Assembly (NCBI GenBank): GCA_026929865.2
Contig: CM049417.1
Span: 1 to 64,000 of the forward strand
DNA: 64,000 nucleotides
Direction: 5' to 3'
Source: Hyperoplus lanceolatus
Lineage: Eukaryota > Chordata > Actinopteri > Uranoscopiformes > Ammodytidae
Positions 1 through 10,897 of this stretch are shown here, one piece after another. Numbering within the stretch: position 1 is the stretch's first letter; each line of letters opens with the position of its first letter. The notes beneath the pieces were generated by a model. It saw only the letters and a list, made by a program, of their open reading frames with translations, ran no database searches and was not told where the DNA came from. The translations under genes were made by a program, and so were the position numbers.

Positions 1-1337
1 CTTGTTAAAATCACCAATGACCTTCTCATGGCAGCAGACTCCGGACATCTCACCATTCTCATCCTCCTTGATCTGAGTGCGGCCTTCACACCATTTCACA
101 CAACATCCTCCTTGACAGACTGGCCTCCATTGGTATCACTGACACACCCCTGCACTGGTTTAAACCATATCTCTCCGGCCGCACTCAGTTCATCCAACTC
201 AAAACTTTCAAATCCCAGTCACTTCCAGTCACTACCGGTGTTCCCCAGGGTTCTGTCCTAGGCCCCCTCCTGTTCATCATCTATCGACTTCCCCTTGGCC
301 ATATTTTCCGTAAATTCAACATCCATTTTCACTGCTACGCGGATGACACCCAGCTCTACATATCCACCAAGCCCACTTCTACCCTTCCTCCCACCTCCCT
401 CTCCGATTGCCTACAAGAAACAAAATCCTGGTTCACCTGCAACTTCCTCAAACTCAACAGCAATAAAACAGAAATTCTCCTCATCGGCACCAAATCAACC
501 CTCACAAAACCTGACAGCTTTTCCATCACTATCGACAACACCTCAGTCTCCCCCCTCCCCCTCAGGTTAAGAGTCTGGGTGTCATCCTTGACAGCACACT
601 ATCATTCCAAGCACACATCAATAACATCACCAGGTCTGCCTATTACCATCTCCGCAACATCAACCGCCTCCGCCCATCCCTCACACCCCATAGCACAGCC
701 ATCTTGGTTCACACCTGGTCACTTCCCGCATTGATTATTGTAACTCCCTCCTCTTCGGTCTCCCCTCAAGTCCATCCGTAAACTCCAACTGGTCCAGAAC
801 TCTGCCGCCCGTATCATCACCAGAACCCCCTCCATTAATCACATCACTCCTGTCCTTCAGCAGCTTCACTGGCTCCCGGTCAAAACCCGCATCCACTACA
901 AGATTCTGCTCCTCACCTTCAAGGCCCTCCACAACCTCGCCCCTCCATACATCTGTGAACTCCTACACATCAACACCCCCCACCCGCACTCCCCTCCGGT
1001 CCTCCTCTTCCACTCAACTTACTGTTCCACCCGCCCGTCTGGTTACCATGGGGTCCAGGGCATTCAGCCGATCTGCCCCCCACCTCTGGAATGCCCTCAC
1101 ACCTGTCATCCGTAACTCCGACACTCTTTCCACATTCAAGACCCATCTAAAAACCCATCTTTTCAAACTGTCATATTCCATATAATTCATTGTCTACCAC
1201 ACATCTCACCACCCCTGTGTAAATTGTTTTAATGTGTCTTGTTCTTGTTTTTTATCATTGTTGATTTTGTTTTTTAACTATGCCCTGTAAGGTGACCTTG
1301 GGTGCTTTGAAAGGTGCCCTCAAATAAAATGAATTAT
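1..1337 (+). mobile_element. 3' portion of a decayed L2/CR1-clade LINE retrotransposon
   Basis: A non-LTR reverse transcriptase is readable in several frames. The fragment starts inside the RT domain (ILLDLSAAF near 70-87), continues with [14 protein letters not shown] near 234-275, and has the catalytic YADD box at 336-347. The thumb/C-terminal part carries [12 protein letters not shown] (about 730-765), LHWLPVKTRIHYKILLLTFK (about 862-922) and the terminal GSRAFS...APHLWN...FKTHLKTHLF block, with a stop at 1183-1185. About five frameshifts (near 88, 550, 715, 765 and 980) make it a pseudogene. The 3' UTR ends with a GGTGCTTTGAAAGG-type tail, AATAAAA and an (ATT)n run, typical of fish L2 elements. 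The 5' part (endonuclease and N-terminal RT) lies outside the window or is lost. L2 is the best fit; another CR1-group lineage is possible. Confidence 0.85.
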
Positions 1338-1357
1338 TATTATTATTATTATTATTA
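1333..1357 (+). repeat. (ATT)n tail of the LINE, junction with the satellite
   Basis: About eight ATT/TTA units form the 3' microsatellite tail of the L2 copy. They run without spacer into the first satellite unit at AAATTAGATATG. The join lies in AT-only sequence, so the exact breakpoint cannot be set by eye. Confidence 0.85.
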
Positions 1358-2167
1358 AATTAGATATGATTTTGGATTCAATTTTTAAAAAAACTCCCCG
1401 TTATTCCAGAGTCATTCCACTCCAGCGTCATAGTCCACGACCCCTCGAGGCCACACAAAAAGTTTCAGGACATTCTGATGTGTAGTTTCAAAACTAAAGC
1501 CCACTAGATATTGAACATATGAGAGAAATTAGATATGATTTTGGATTCAATTTTTAAAAAAACGCCCTGTTATTCCAGAGTCATTCCACTCCAGGGTCAT
1601 AGTTCACGACCCCATGAGGCCACACAAACAGTTTCAGGATATTCTGATGTGTAGTTTCAGAATAAAAGCCCACTAGATATTGAAAATATGAGAGAAATTA
1701 GATATGATTTTGGATTCAATTTTTTAAAAAAACGCCCTGTTATTCCAGAGTCATTCCACTCCAGGGTCATAGTTCACAACCCCATGAGGTCACCCAAGAA
1801 GTTTCAGGACATACTGATGTGTAGTTTCAAAATAAAAGCCCACTAGATATTGAAAATATGAGAGAAATTAGATATGATTTTGGATTCAATTTTTAGAAAA
1901 ACGCCCTGTTATTCCAGAGTCATTCCACTCCAGGGTCATAGTTCACGACCCCATGAAGCCACACAAAACGTTTCAGGATTTTCTGATTTGTAGTTTCAGA
2001 ATAAAAGCCCACTAGATATTGAAAATATCAGAGAAATTAGATATGATTTTGGATTCAATTTAAAAAAAATCGCCCTGTTATTCCAGAGTCATTCCACTGC
2101 AGGGTCATAATTCACAACCCCATGAGGTCACACAAGAAGATTCAGGACATTCTGATGTGTACTTTCA

Positions 2168-2458
2168 GGGTGACCTCATGGGGTGACCTCATGGGGTTGT
2201 GAACTTTGACCCTGGAGTTGAATGACTCTGGAATAACAGGGCTTTTTTTTAAATTGAATCCAAAATCATATTTAATTTCTCTCATATTTTCAATATCAAG
2301 TGGGCTTTTATTCTGAAACTACACATCAGAATGTCCTGAAACTTTGTGTGTGGCCTCATGGGGTCGTGAACTATGACCCTGAGTGGAACTTTTCTGGAAT
2401 AACAGGGTTTTTTTTGTTAATTGAATCCGAAATCATATCTAATTTGTCTCATATTTTC
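2168..2458 (-). repeat. Inverted satellite block 1
   Basis: Reference example. The upstream forward unit stops after TGTACTTTCAGGG. Then come TGACCTCATGGGG twice, a reverse unit (GTTGTGAACTTTGACCC, GGAATAACAGGGC, T-tract, AATCCAAAATCATAT), a second partial reverse unit (TGTGTGGCCTCATGGGG, GAATCCGAAATCATAT, ATTTGTCTCATATTTTC), and a switch back to forward at AAAATTAGATATG. The 3' switch is a dyad: T-tract/AATTGAATCC faces GGATTCAATT/A-tract around a ~15-nt loop. Confidence 0.93.
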
Positions 2459-3776
2459 AAAATTAGATATGATTTTGGATTCAATTAAAAAAAAAACGCC
2501 CTGTTATTCCAGAGTCATTCCACTCCAGGGTCATAGTTCACAACCCCATGAGGTCCCCCAAGAAGTTTCAGGACATTCTGATGTGTAGTTTCAAAATAAA
2601 AGCCCACTAGATATTGAAAATATGAGAGAAATTAGATATTATTTTGGATTCAATTTTTAAAAAAACTCCCTGTTATTCCAGAGTCATTCCACTCCAGGGT
2701 CATAGTTCACGACCCCATGAGGCCACACACAAAGTTTCAGGACATTCTGATGTGTAGTTTCAGAATAAAAGCCCACTAGATATTGAAAATATGAGAGAAA
2801 TTACATATGATTTTGGATTAAATTTTTAAAAAAACGCCCTGTTATTCCAGAGTCATTCCACTCCAGGGTCATAGTTCACGACCCCATGAGGCCACACAAA
2901 CAGTTTCAGGACATTCTGATATGTAGTTTAGGAATAAAAGCCCACTAGATATTGAAAATATGAGAGAAATTAGATATGATTTTGGATTCAATTTAAAAAA
3001 AAACGCCCTGTTATTCCAGAGTGATTCCACTCCAGGGTCATAGTTTACGACCCAATGAAGCCACACAAAAAGTTTCAGGATATTCTGATGTGTACTTTCA
3101 AAATAAAAGCCCACTTGATATTGAAAATATCAGAGAAATTAGATATGATTTTGGATTCAATTTTTAAAAAAACGCCCTGTTATTCCAGAGTCATTCCACT
3201 CCAGGGTCATTGTTCACGACCCCATGAGGCCACACAAAAAGTTTCAGGACATTCTGATGTGTAGTTTCAGAATAAAAGCCCTCTAGATATTGAAAATATG
3301 AGAGAAATTGTATATGATTTTGGATTCAATTTTTAAAAAAACGCCCTGTTATTCCAGAGTCATTCCACTCCAGGGTCATAGTTCACGATCCCATGAAGCC
3401 ACAAAAAAAGTTTCAGGATATTCTGATGTGTACTTTCAAAATAAAAGCCCACTTGATATTGAAAATATGAGAGAAATTAGATATGATATTGGATTCAATT
3501 TAAAAAAAAACGCCCTGTTATTCCAGAGTCATTCCACTCCAGGGTCATAGTTCACAACCCCATGAGGTCACCCAAGAAGTTTCAGGACATTCTGATGTGT
3601 AGTTTCAAAATAAAAGCCCACTAGATATTGAAAATATGAGAGAAATTAGATATGATTTTGGATTCAATTTAAAAAAAAACGCCCTGTTATTCCAGAGTCA
3701 TTCCACTGCAGGGTCATAATTCACAACCCCATGAGGTCACACAAGAAGATTCAGGACATTCTGATGTGTACTTTCA

Positions 3777-4063
3777 GGGTGACCTCATGGGGTGACCTCA
3801 TGGGGTTATGAACTTTGACCCTGGAGTTGAATGACTCTGGAATAACAGGGCGTTTTTTTAAACTGAATCCAAAATCATATCTAATTTCTCTCATATTTTC
3901 AATATCAAGTGGGCTTTATTCTGAAACTACACATCAGAATGTCCTGAAACTTTGTGTGGCCTCATGGGGTCGTGAACTATGACCCTGGAGTGGAATTTTC
4001 TGGAATAACAGGGCGTTTTTTTTAATTGAATCCGAAATCATATCTAATTTGTCTCATATTTTC
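3777..4063 (-). repeat. Inverted satellite block 2
   Basis: Same organisation as the block at 2168. Its first reverse unit reads GTTATGAACTTTGACCC and the second has GTGTGGCC without the extra GTGT. Confidence 0.92.
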
Positions 4064-6398
4064 AAAATTAGATATGATTTTGGATTCAATAAAAAAAAAA
4101 ACGCCCTGTTATTCCAGAGTCATTCCACTCCAGGGTCATAGTTCACAACCCCATGAGGTCCCCCAAGAAGTTTCAGGACATTCTGATGTGTAGTTTCAAA
4201 ATAAAAGCCCACTAGATATTGAAAATATGAGAGAAATTAGATATGATTTTGGATTCAATTTTTAAAAAAACGCCCTGTTATTCCAGAGTCATTCCACTCC
4301 AGGGTCATAGTTCACAACCCCATGAGGTCCCCCAAGAACTTTCAGGACATTCTGATGTGTAGTTTCAAAATAAAAGCCCACTAGATATTGAAAATATGAG
4401 AGAAATTAGATATGATTTTGGATTCAATTTTTAAAAAAACTCCCTGTTATTCCAGAGTCATTCCACTCCAGGGTCATAGTTCACGACCCCATGAGGCCAC
4501 ACAAAAAGTTTCAGGACATTCTGATGTGTAGTTTCAGAATAAAAGCCCACTAGATATTGAAAATATGAGAAAAATTAGATATGATTTTGGATTCAATTTT
4601 AAAAAAAAAACGCCCTGTTATTCCAGAGTCATTCCACTCCAGGGTCATAGTTCACAACCCCATGAGGTCCCCCAAGAAGTTTCAGGACATTCTGATGTGT
4701 AGTTTCAAAATAAAAGCCCACTAGATATTGAAAATATGAGAGAAATTAGATATGATTTTGGATTCAATTTAAAAAAAAACACCCTGTTATTCCAGAGTCA
4801 TTCCACTCCAGGGTCATAGTTCACGACCCCATGAGGCCACACAAAAATTTTCAGGACATTCTGATGTGTAGTTTCAAAATTAAAGCGCACTAGATATTTA
4901 AAATATGAGAGAAATTACATATGATTTTGGATTACATTTTTAAAAAAATGCCCTGTTATTCCAGAGTCATTCCACTCCAGGGTCATAGTTCACGACCCCA
5001 TGAGGCCACACAAACAGTTTCAGGACATTCTGATGTGTAGTTTCAGAATAAAAGCCCACTAGATATTGAAAATATGAGAGAAATTAGATATGATTTTAGA
5101 TTCAATTTTTTAAAAAAACGCCCTGTTATTCCAGAGTCATTCCACTCCAGGGTTATAGTTCACGACCCCCTGAAGCCACACAAAAAGTTTCAGGATATTC
5201 TGATGTGTACTTTCAAAATAAAAGCCCACTTGATATTGAAAATATCAGAGAAATTAGATATGATTTTGGATTAAATTTTTTAAAAAACACCCTGTTATTT
5301 CAGAGTCATTCCACTCCAGGGTCATTGTTCACGACCCCATGAGGCCACACAAAAAGTTTCAGGACATTTCGATGTGTAGTTTCAGAATAAAAGCCCACTA
5401 GATATTGAAAATATGAGAGAAATTAGATATGATTTTGGATTCAATTTTTAAAAAAACGCCCTGTTATTCCAGAGTCATTCCACTCCAGGGTCATAGTTCA
5501 CGACCCCATGAAGCCACACAAAAAGTTTCAGGATATTCTGATGTGCACTTTCAAAATAAAAGCCCACTTGATATTGAAAATATCAGAGAAATTAGATATA
5601 ATTTTGGATTCAATTTTTAAAAAAACGCCCTGTTATTCCAGAGTCATTCCACTCCAGGGTCATTGTTCACGACCCCATGAGGCCACACAAAAAGTTTCAG
5701 GACATTCTGTTGTGTAGTTTCAGAATAAAAGCCCACTAGATATTGAAAATATGAGAGAAATTGTATATGATTTTGGATTCAATTTTTTAAAAAACGCCCT
5801 GTTATTCCAGAGTCATTCCACTCCAGGGTCATAGTTCACGACCCCATGAAGCCACACAAAAAGTTTCAGGATATTCCGATGTGTACTTTCAAAATAAAAG
5901 CCCAGTTGATATTGATAATATGAGAGAAATTAGTTATGATTTTGGATTCAATTTTTTAAAAAACGCCCTTTTATTCCAGAGTCATTCCACTCCAGGGTCA
6001 TAGTTCACAACCCCATGAAGCCACACAAAAAGTTTCAGGATATTCTGATGTGTAGTTTCAGAATAAAAGCCCACTAGATATTGAAAATATGAGAGAAATT
6101 AGATATGATTTTGTATTCAATTTAAAAAAAAACGCCCTGTTATGCCAGAGTCATTCCACTGCAGGGTCATAATTCACAACCCCATGAGGTCACACAAAAA
6201 GTTTCAGGACATTCTGATGTGTAGTTTCAGAATAAAAGCCCACTAGATATTGAAAATATCAGAGAAATTAGATATGATTTTGGATTCAATTTTTAAAAAA
6301 ACACCCTGTTATTCCAGAGTCATTCCATTGCAGGGTCATAATTCACAACCCCATGAGGTCACACAAGAAGATTCAGGACATTCTGATGTGTACTTTCA

Positions 6399-6452
6399 GG
6401 GCGTTTTTTTTTAATTGAATCCGAAATCATATCTAATTTGTCTCAAATTTTC
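6399..6452 (-). repeat. Mini inverted block a (deletion derivative)
   Basis: Forward TGTACTTTCAGGG joins directly to CGTTTTTTTTTAATTGAATC of the second reverse unit, omitting about 235 bp of a full block. The join falls at CAGGG, which occurs at both ends of the omitted stretch. The downstream dyad is kept. Confidence 0.9.
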
Positions 6453-8701
6453 AAAATTAGATATGATTTTGAATTCAATTAAAAAAAAAACGCCCTGTTA
6501 TTCCAGAGTCATTCCACTCCAGGGTCATAGTTCACGACCCCATGAAGCCACACAAAAAGTTTCAGGATATTCTGATGTGTACTTTCAAAATAAAAGACCA
6601 CTTGATCTTGAAAATATCAGAGAAATTAGATATGATTTTGGATTCAATTTTTAAAAAAACACCCTGTTATTCCAGAGTCTTTCCACTGCAGGGTCATAAT
6701 TCACAACCCCATGAGGTCAAACAAGAAGATTCAGGACATTCTGATGTGTAGTTTCAAAATAAAAGCCCACTAGATATTGAAAATATGAGAGAAATTAGAT
6801 ATGATTTTGGATTAAATTTTTAAAAAAACGCCCAGTTATTCCAGAGTCATTCCACTCCAGGGTCATAGTTCACGACCCCATGAGGCAGCAAAAAAAGTTT
6901 CAGGACATTCTGACGTGTAGTTTCAGAATAAAAGCCCACTAGATATTGAAAATATGAGAGAAATTAGATATGATTTTGGATTCAATTTTTTAAAAAACGC
7001 CCTGTTATTCCAGAGTCATTCCACTCCAGGGTCATAGTTCACAACCCCATGAGGTCCCCCAAGAACTTTCAGGACATCCTGATGTGTAGTTTCAAAATAA
7101 AAGCCCACTAGATATTGAAAATATGAGAGAAATTAGATATGATTTTGGATTCAATTTTAAAAAAAACGCCCTGTTATTCCAGAGTCATTCCACTCCAGGG
7201 TCATAGTTCAAGACCCCATGAGGCCAAACAAAAAGTTTCAGGACATTCTGATGTGTACTTTCAAAATAAAAGCCCACTTGATATTGAAAATATCAGAGAA
7301 ATTAGATATGATTTTGGATTCAATTTTAAAAAAAACACCCTGTTATTCCAGAGTCATTCCACTGCAGGGTCATAATTCACAACCCCATGAGGTCACACAA
7401 GAAGATTCAGCACATTCTGATGTGTACTTTCAGGGTGACCTCATGGGGTGACCTCATGGGGTTGTGAACTTTGACCCTGGAGTTGAATCACTCTGGAATA
7501 ACAGGGCGTTTTTTTTTTTAATCCAAAATCATATCTAATCTCATATTCTTAATATCAAATTGAGCTTTTATTCTGAAACTACACATCAGAATGTCCTGAA
7601 ACTTTGTGTGTGGCTCATGGGGTCGTGAACTATGACCCTGGAGTTGAATAACTCTGGAATAACAGGGCGTTTTTTTATTGAATCCGAAATCATATCTAAT
7701 TTGTCTCATATTTTCAAAAATTAGATATGATTTTGGATTCAATAAAAAAAAAAACGCCCTGTTATTCCAGAGTCATTCCACTCCAGGGTCATAGTTCACA
7801 ACCCCATGAGGTCCCCCAAGAAGTTTCAGGACATTCTGATGTGTAGTTTCAAAATAAAAGCCCACTAGATATTGAAAATATGAGAGAAATTAGATATGAT
7901 TTTGGATTCAATTTTTAAAAAAACTCCCTGTTATTCCAGAGTCATTCCACTCCAGGGTCATAGTTCACGACCCCATGAGGCCACACACACAAAGTTTCAG
8001 GACATTCTGATGTGTAGTTTCAGAATAAAAGCCCACTAGATATTGAAAATATGAGAAAAATTACATATGATTTTGGATTCAATTTAAAAAAAAACGCCCT
8101 GTTATTCCAGAGTCATTCCACTCCAGGGTCATAGTTCACAACCCCATGAGGTCCCCCAAGAAGTTTCAGGACATTCTGATGTGTAGTTTCAAAATAAAAG
8201 CCCACTAGATATTGAAAATATGAGAGAAATTAGATATGATTTTGGATTCAATTTAAAAAAAAAACGCCCTGTTATTCTAGAGTCATTCCACTCCAGCGTC
8301 ATAGTCCACGACCCCTCGAGGCCACACAAAAAGTTTCAGGACATTCTGATGTGTAGTTTCAGAATAAAAGCCCACTAGATATTGAAAATATGAGAGAAAT
8401 TAGATATGATTTTGGATTCAATTTTTTAAAAAACGCCCTGTTATTCCAGAGTCATTCCACTCCAGGGTCATAGTTCACGACACCATGAGGCCACACAAAA
8501 AGTTTCAGGACATTCTGATGTGTAGTTTCAGAATAAAAGCCCACTAGATATTGAAAATATCAGAGAAATTAGATATGATTTTGGATTCAATTTTTAAAAA
8601 AACACCCTGTTATTCCAGAGTCATTCCACTGCAGGGTCATAATTCACAACCCCATGAGGTCACACAAGAAGATTCAGGACATTCTGATGTGTACTTTCAG
8701 G
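6401..8701 (+). repeat. Higher-order repeat A, copy 1 (~2.30 kb)
   Basis: Begins with a mini inverted block, then the diagnostic ATAAAAGACCACTTGATCTT (near 6590), GAGGCAGCAAAAAA (6882) and a full inverted block 1032 bp from the start. The second half, after about 7715, differs from copies 2 and 3 and is longer. Confidence 0.85.
7433..7715 (-). repeat. Inverted satellite block in HOR A copy 1
   Basis: Full block. The first reverse unit has lost TTGAA before ATCCAAAATC and carries a degenerate CTAATCTCATATTCTTAATA segment. It sits 1032 bp into the higher-order repeat. Confidence 0.9.
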
Positions 8702-8754
8702 GCGTTTTTTTTTTAATTGAATCCGAAATCATATCTAATTTGTCTCATATTTTC
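8700..8754 (-). repeat. Mini inverted block b
   Basis: Same CAGGG join as the mini block at 6399, at the start of higher-order repeat A copy 2. Confidence 0.9.
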
Positions 8755-10844
8755 AAAATTAGATATGATTTTGAATTCAATTAAAAAAAAACGCCCTGTT
8801 ATTCCAGAGTCATTCCACTCCAGGGTCATAGTTCACGACCCCATGAAGCCACACAAAAAGTTTCAGGATATTCTGATGTGTACTTTCAAAATAAAAGACC
8901 ACTTGATCTTGAAAATATCAGAGAAATTAGATATGATTTTGGATTCAATTTTAAAAAAAACACCCTGTTATTCCAGAGTCTTTCCACTGCAGGGTCATAA
9001 TTCACAACCCCATGAGGTCAAACAAGAAGATTCAGGACATTCTGATGTGTAGTTTCAAAATAAAAGCCCACTAGATATTGAAAATATGAGAGAAATTAGA
9101 TATGATTTTGGATTAAATTTTAAAAAAACGCCCTGTTATTCCAGAGTCATTCCACTCCAGGGTCATAGTTCACGACCCCATGAGGCAGCAAAAAAGTTTC
9201 AGGACATTCTGATGTGTAGTTTCAGAATAAAAGCCCACTAGATATTGAAAATATGAGAGAAATTAGATATGATTTTGGATTCAATTTTTTAAAAAACGCC
9301 CTGTTATTCCAGAGTCATTCCACTCCAGGGTCATAGTTCACAACCCCATGAGGTCCCCCAAGAACTTTCAGGACATCCTGATGTGTAGTTTCAAAATAAA
9401 AGCCCACTAGATATTGAAAATATGAGAGAAATTAGATATGATTTTGGATTCAATTTTTAAAAAAACGCCCTGTTATTCCAGAGTCATTCCACTCCAGGGT
9501 CATAGTTCAAGACCCCATGAGGCCAAACAAAAAGTTTCAGGACATTCTGATGTGTACTTTCAAAATAAAAGCCCACTTGATATTGAAAATATCAGAGAAA
9601 TTAGATATGATTTTGGATTCAATTTTTAAAAAAACACCCTGTTATTCCAGAGTCATTCCACTGCAGGGTCATAATTCACAACCCCATGAGGTCACACAAG
9701 AAGATTCAGGACATTCTGATGTGTACTTTCAGGGTGACCTCATGGGGTGACCTCATGGGGTTGTGAACTTTGACCCTGGAGTTGAATCACTCTGGAATAA
9801 CAGGGCGTTTTTTTTTTTGAATCCAAAATCATATCTAATTTCTCTCATATTTTCAATATCAAGTGAGCTTTTATTCTGAAACTACACATCAGAATGTCCT
9901 GAAACTTTGTGTGTGGCCTCATGGGGTCGTGAACTATGACCCTGGAGTTGAATAACTCTGGAATAACAGGGCGTTTTTTTAATAATTGTAGTTTCAGAAT
10001 AAAAGCCCCCTAGATATTGAAAATATGAGAGAAATTAGATATGATTTTGGATTCAATTTTAAAAAAAAATCCCCTGTTATTCCAGAGTCATTCCACTCCA
10101 GGGTCATAGTTCACGACCCCATGAGGTCCCCCAAGAAGTTTCAGGACATTCTGATGTGTAGTTTCAGAATAAAAGCCCACTAGATATTGAACATATGAGA
10201 GAAATTAGATATGATTTTGGATTCAATTTTTTAAAAAACGCCCTGTTATTCCAGAGTCATTCCACTCCAGGGTCATAGTTGACAACCCCATGAGGTCCCC
10301 CAAGAACTTTCAGGATATTCTGATGTGTACTTTCAAAATAAAAGCCCACTTGATATTGAAAATATCAGAGAAATTAGATATGATTTTGGATTAAATTTTT
10401 AAAAAAACACCCTGTTATTCCAGAGTCATTCCACTCCAGGGTCCTAGTTCACAACCCCATGAGGTAACCCAAGAAGTTTCAGGACATTCTGATGTGTAGT
10501 TTCAAAATAAAAGCCCACTAGATATTGAAAATATCAGAGAAATTAGATATGATTTTGAATTCAATTAAAAAAAAAAAGCCCTGTTATTCCAGAGTCATTC
10601 CACTCCAGGGTCATAGTTCACGACCCCATGAAGCCACACAAAAAGTTTCAGGATATTCTGATGTATAGTTTCAGAATAAAAGCCCACTAGATATTGAAAA
10701 TATGAGAGAAATTAGATATGATTTTGGATTCAATTTAAAAAAAAACGCCCTGTTATTCCAGAGTCATTCCACTGCAGGGTCATAATTCACAACCCCATGA
10801 GGTCACACAAGAAGATTCAGGACATTCTGATGTGTACTTTCAGG
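8702..10844 (+). repeat. Higher-order repeat A, copy 2 (~2.14 kb)
   Basis: Order of markers: mini inverted block, GACCACTTGATCTT (8898), GAGGCAGCAAAAAA (9182), full inverted block (9732), the unusual AATAATTGTAGTTTCAG switch (9981), GTCCTAGTTCAC/GAGGTAACCC (about 10442-10468), then the next mini block. The first marker is 2302 bp after its counterpart in copy 1 and 2143 bp before that in copy 3. Confidence 0.88.
9732..9980 (-). repeat. Inverted satellite block with truncated 3' edge
   Basis: The second reverse unit stops at GGGCGTTTTTTT and jumps through AATAATT to forward TGTAGTTTCAG. The usual closing dyad of AATTGAATCCGAAATC is therefore missing. The same junction recurs at 12116. Confidence 0.9.
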
Positions 10845-10897
10845 GCGTTTTCTTTTTAATTGAATCCGAAATCATATCTAATTTGTCTCATATTTTC
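10843..10897 (-). repeat. Mini inverted block c
   Basis: As at 6399 but with a T to C change in the T-tract (GTTTTCTTTTTAATTG). The next mini block at 12977 shares this change. Confidence 0.9.

Noticed and set aside
1380..1500. Relation to human satellite II/III (ATTCC)n because of ATTCCAGAGTCATTCCACTCC
   Set aside because: Only two ATTCC motifs per 169-bp unit with no pentamer periodicity; likely coincidence.
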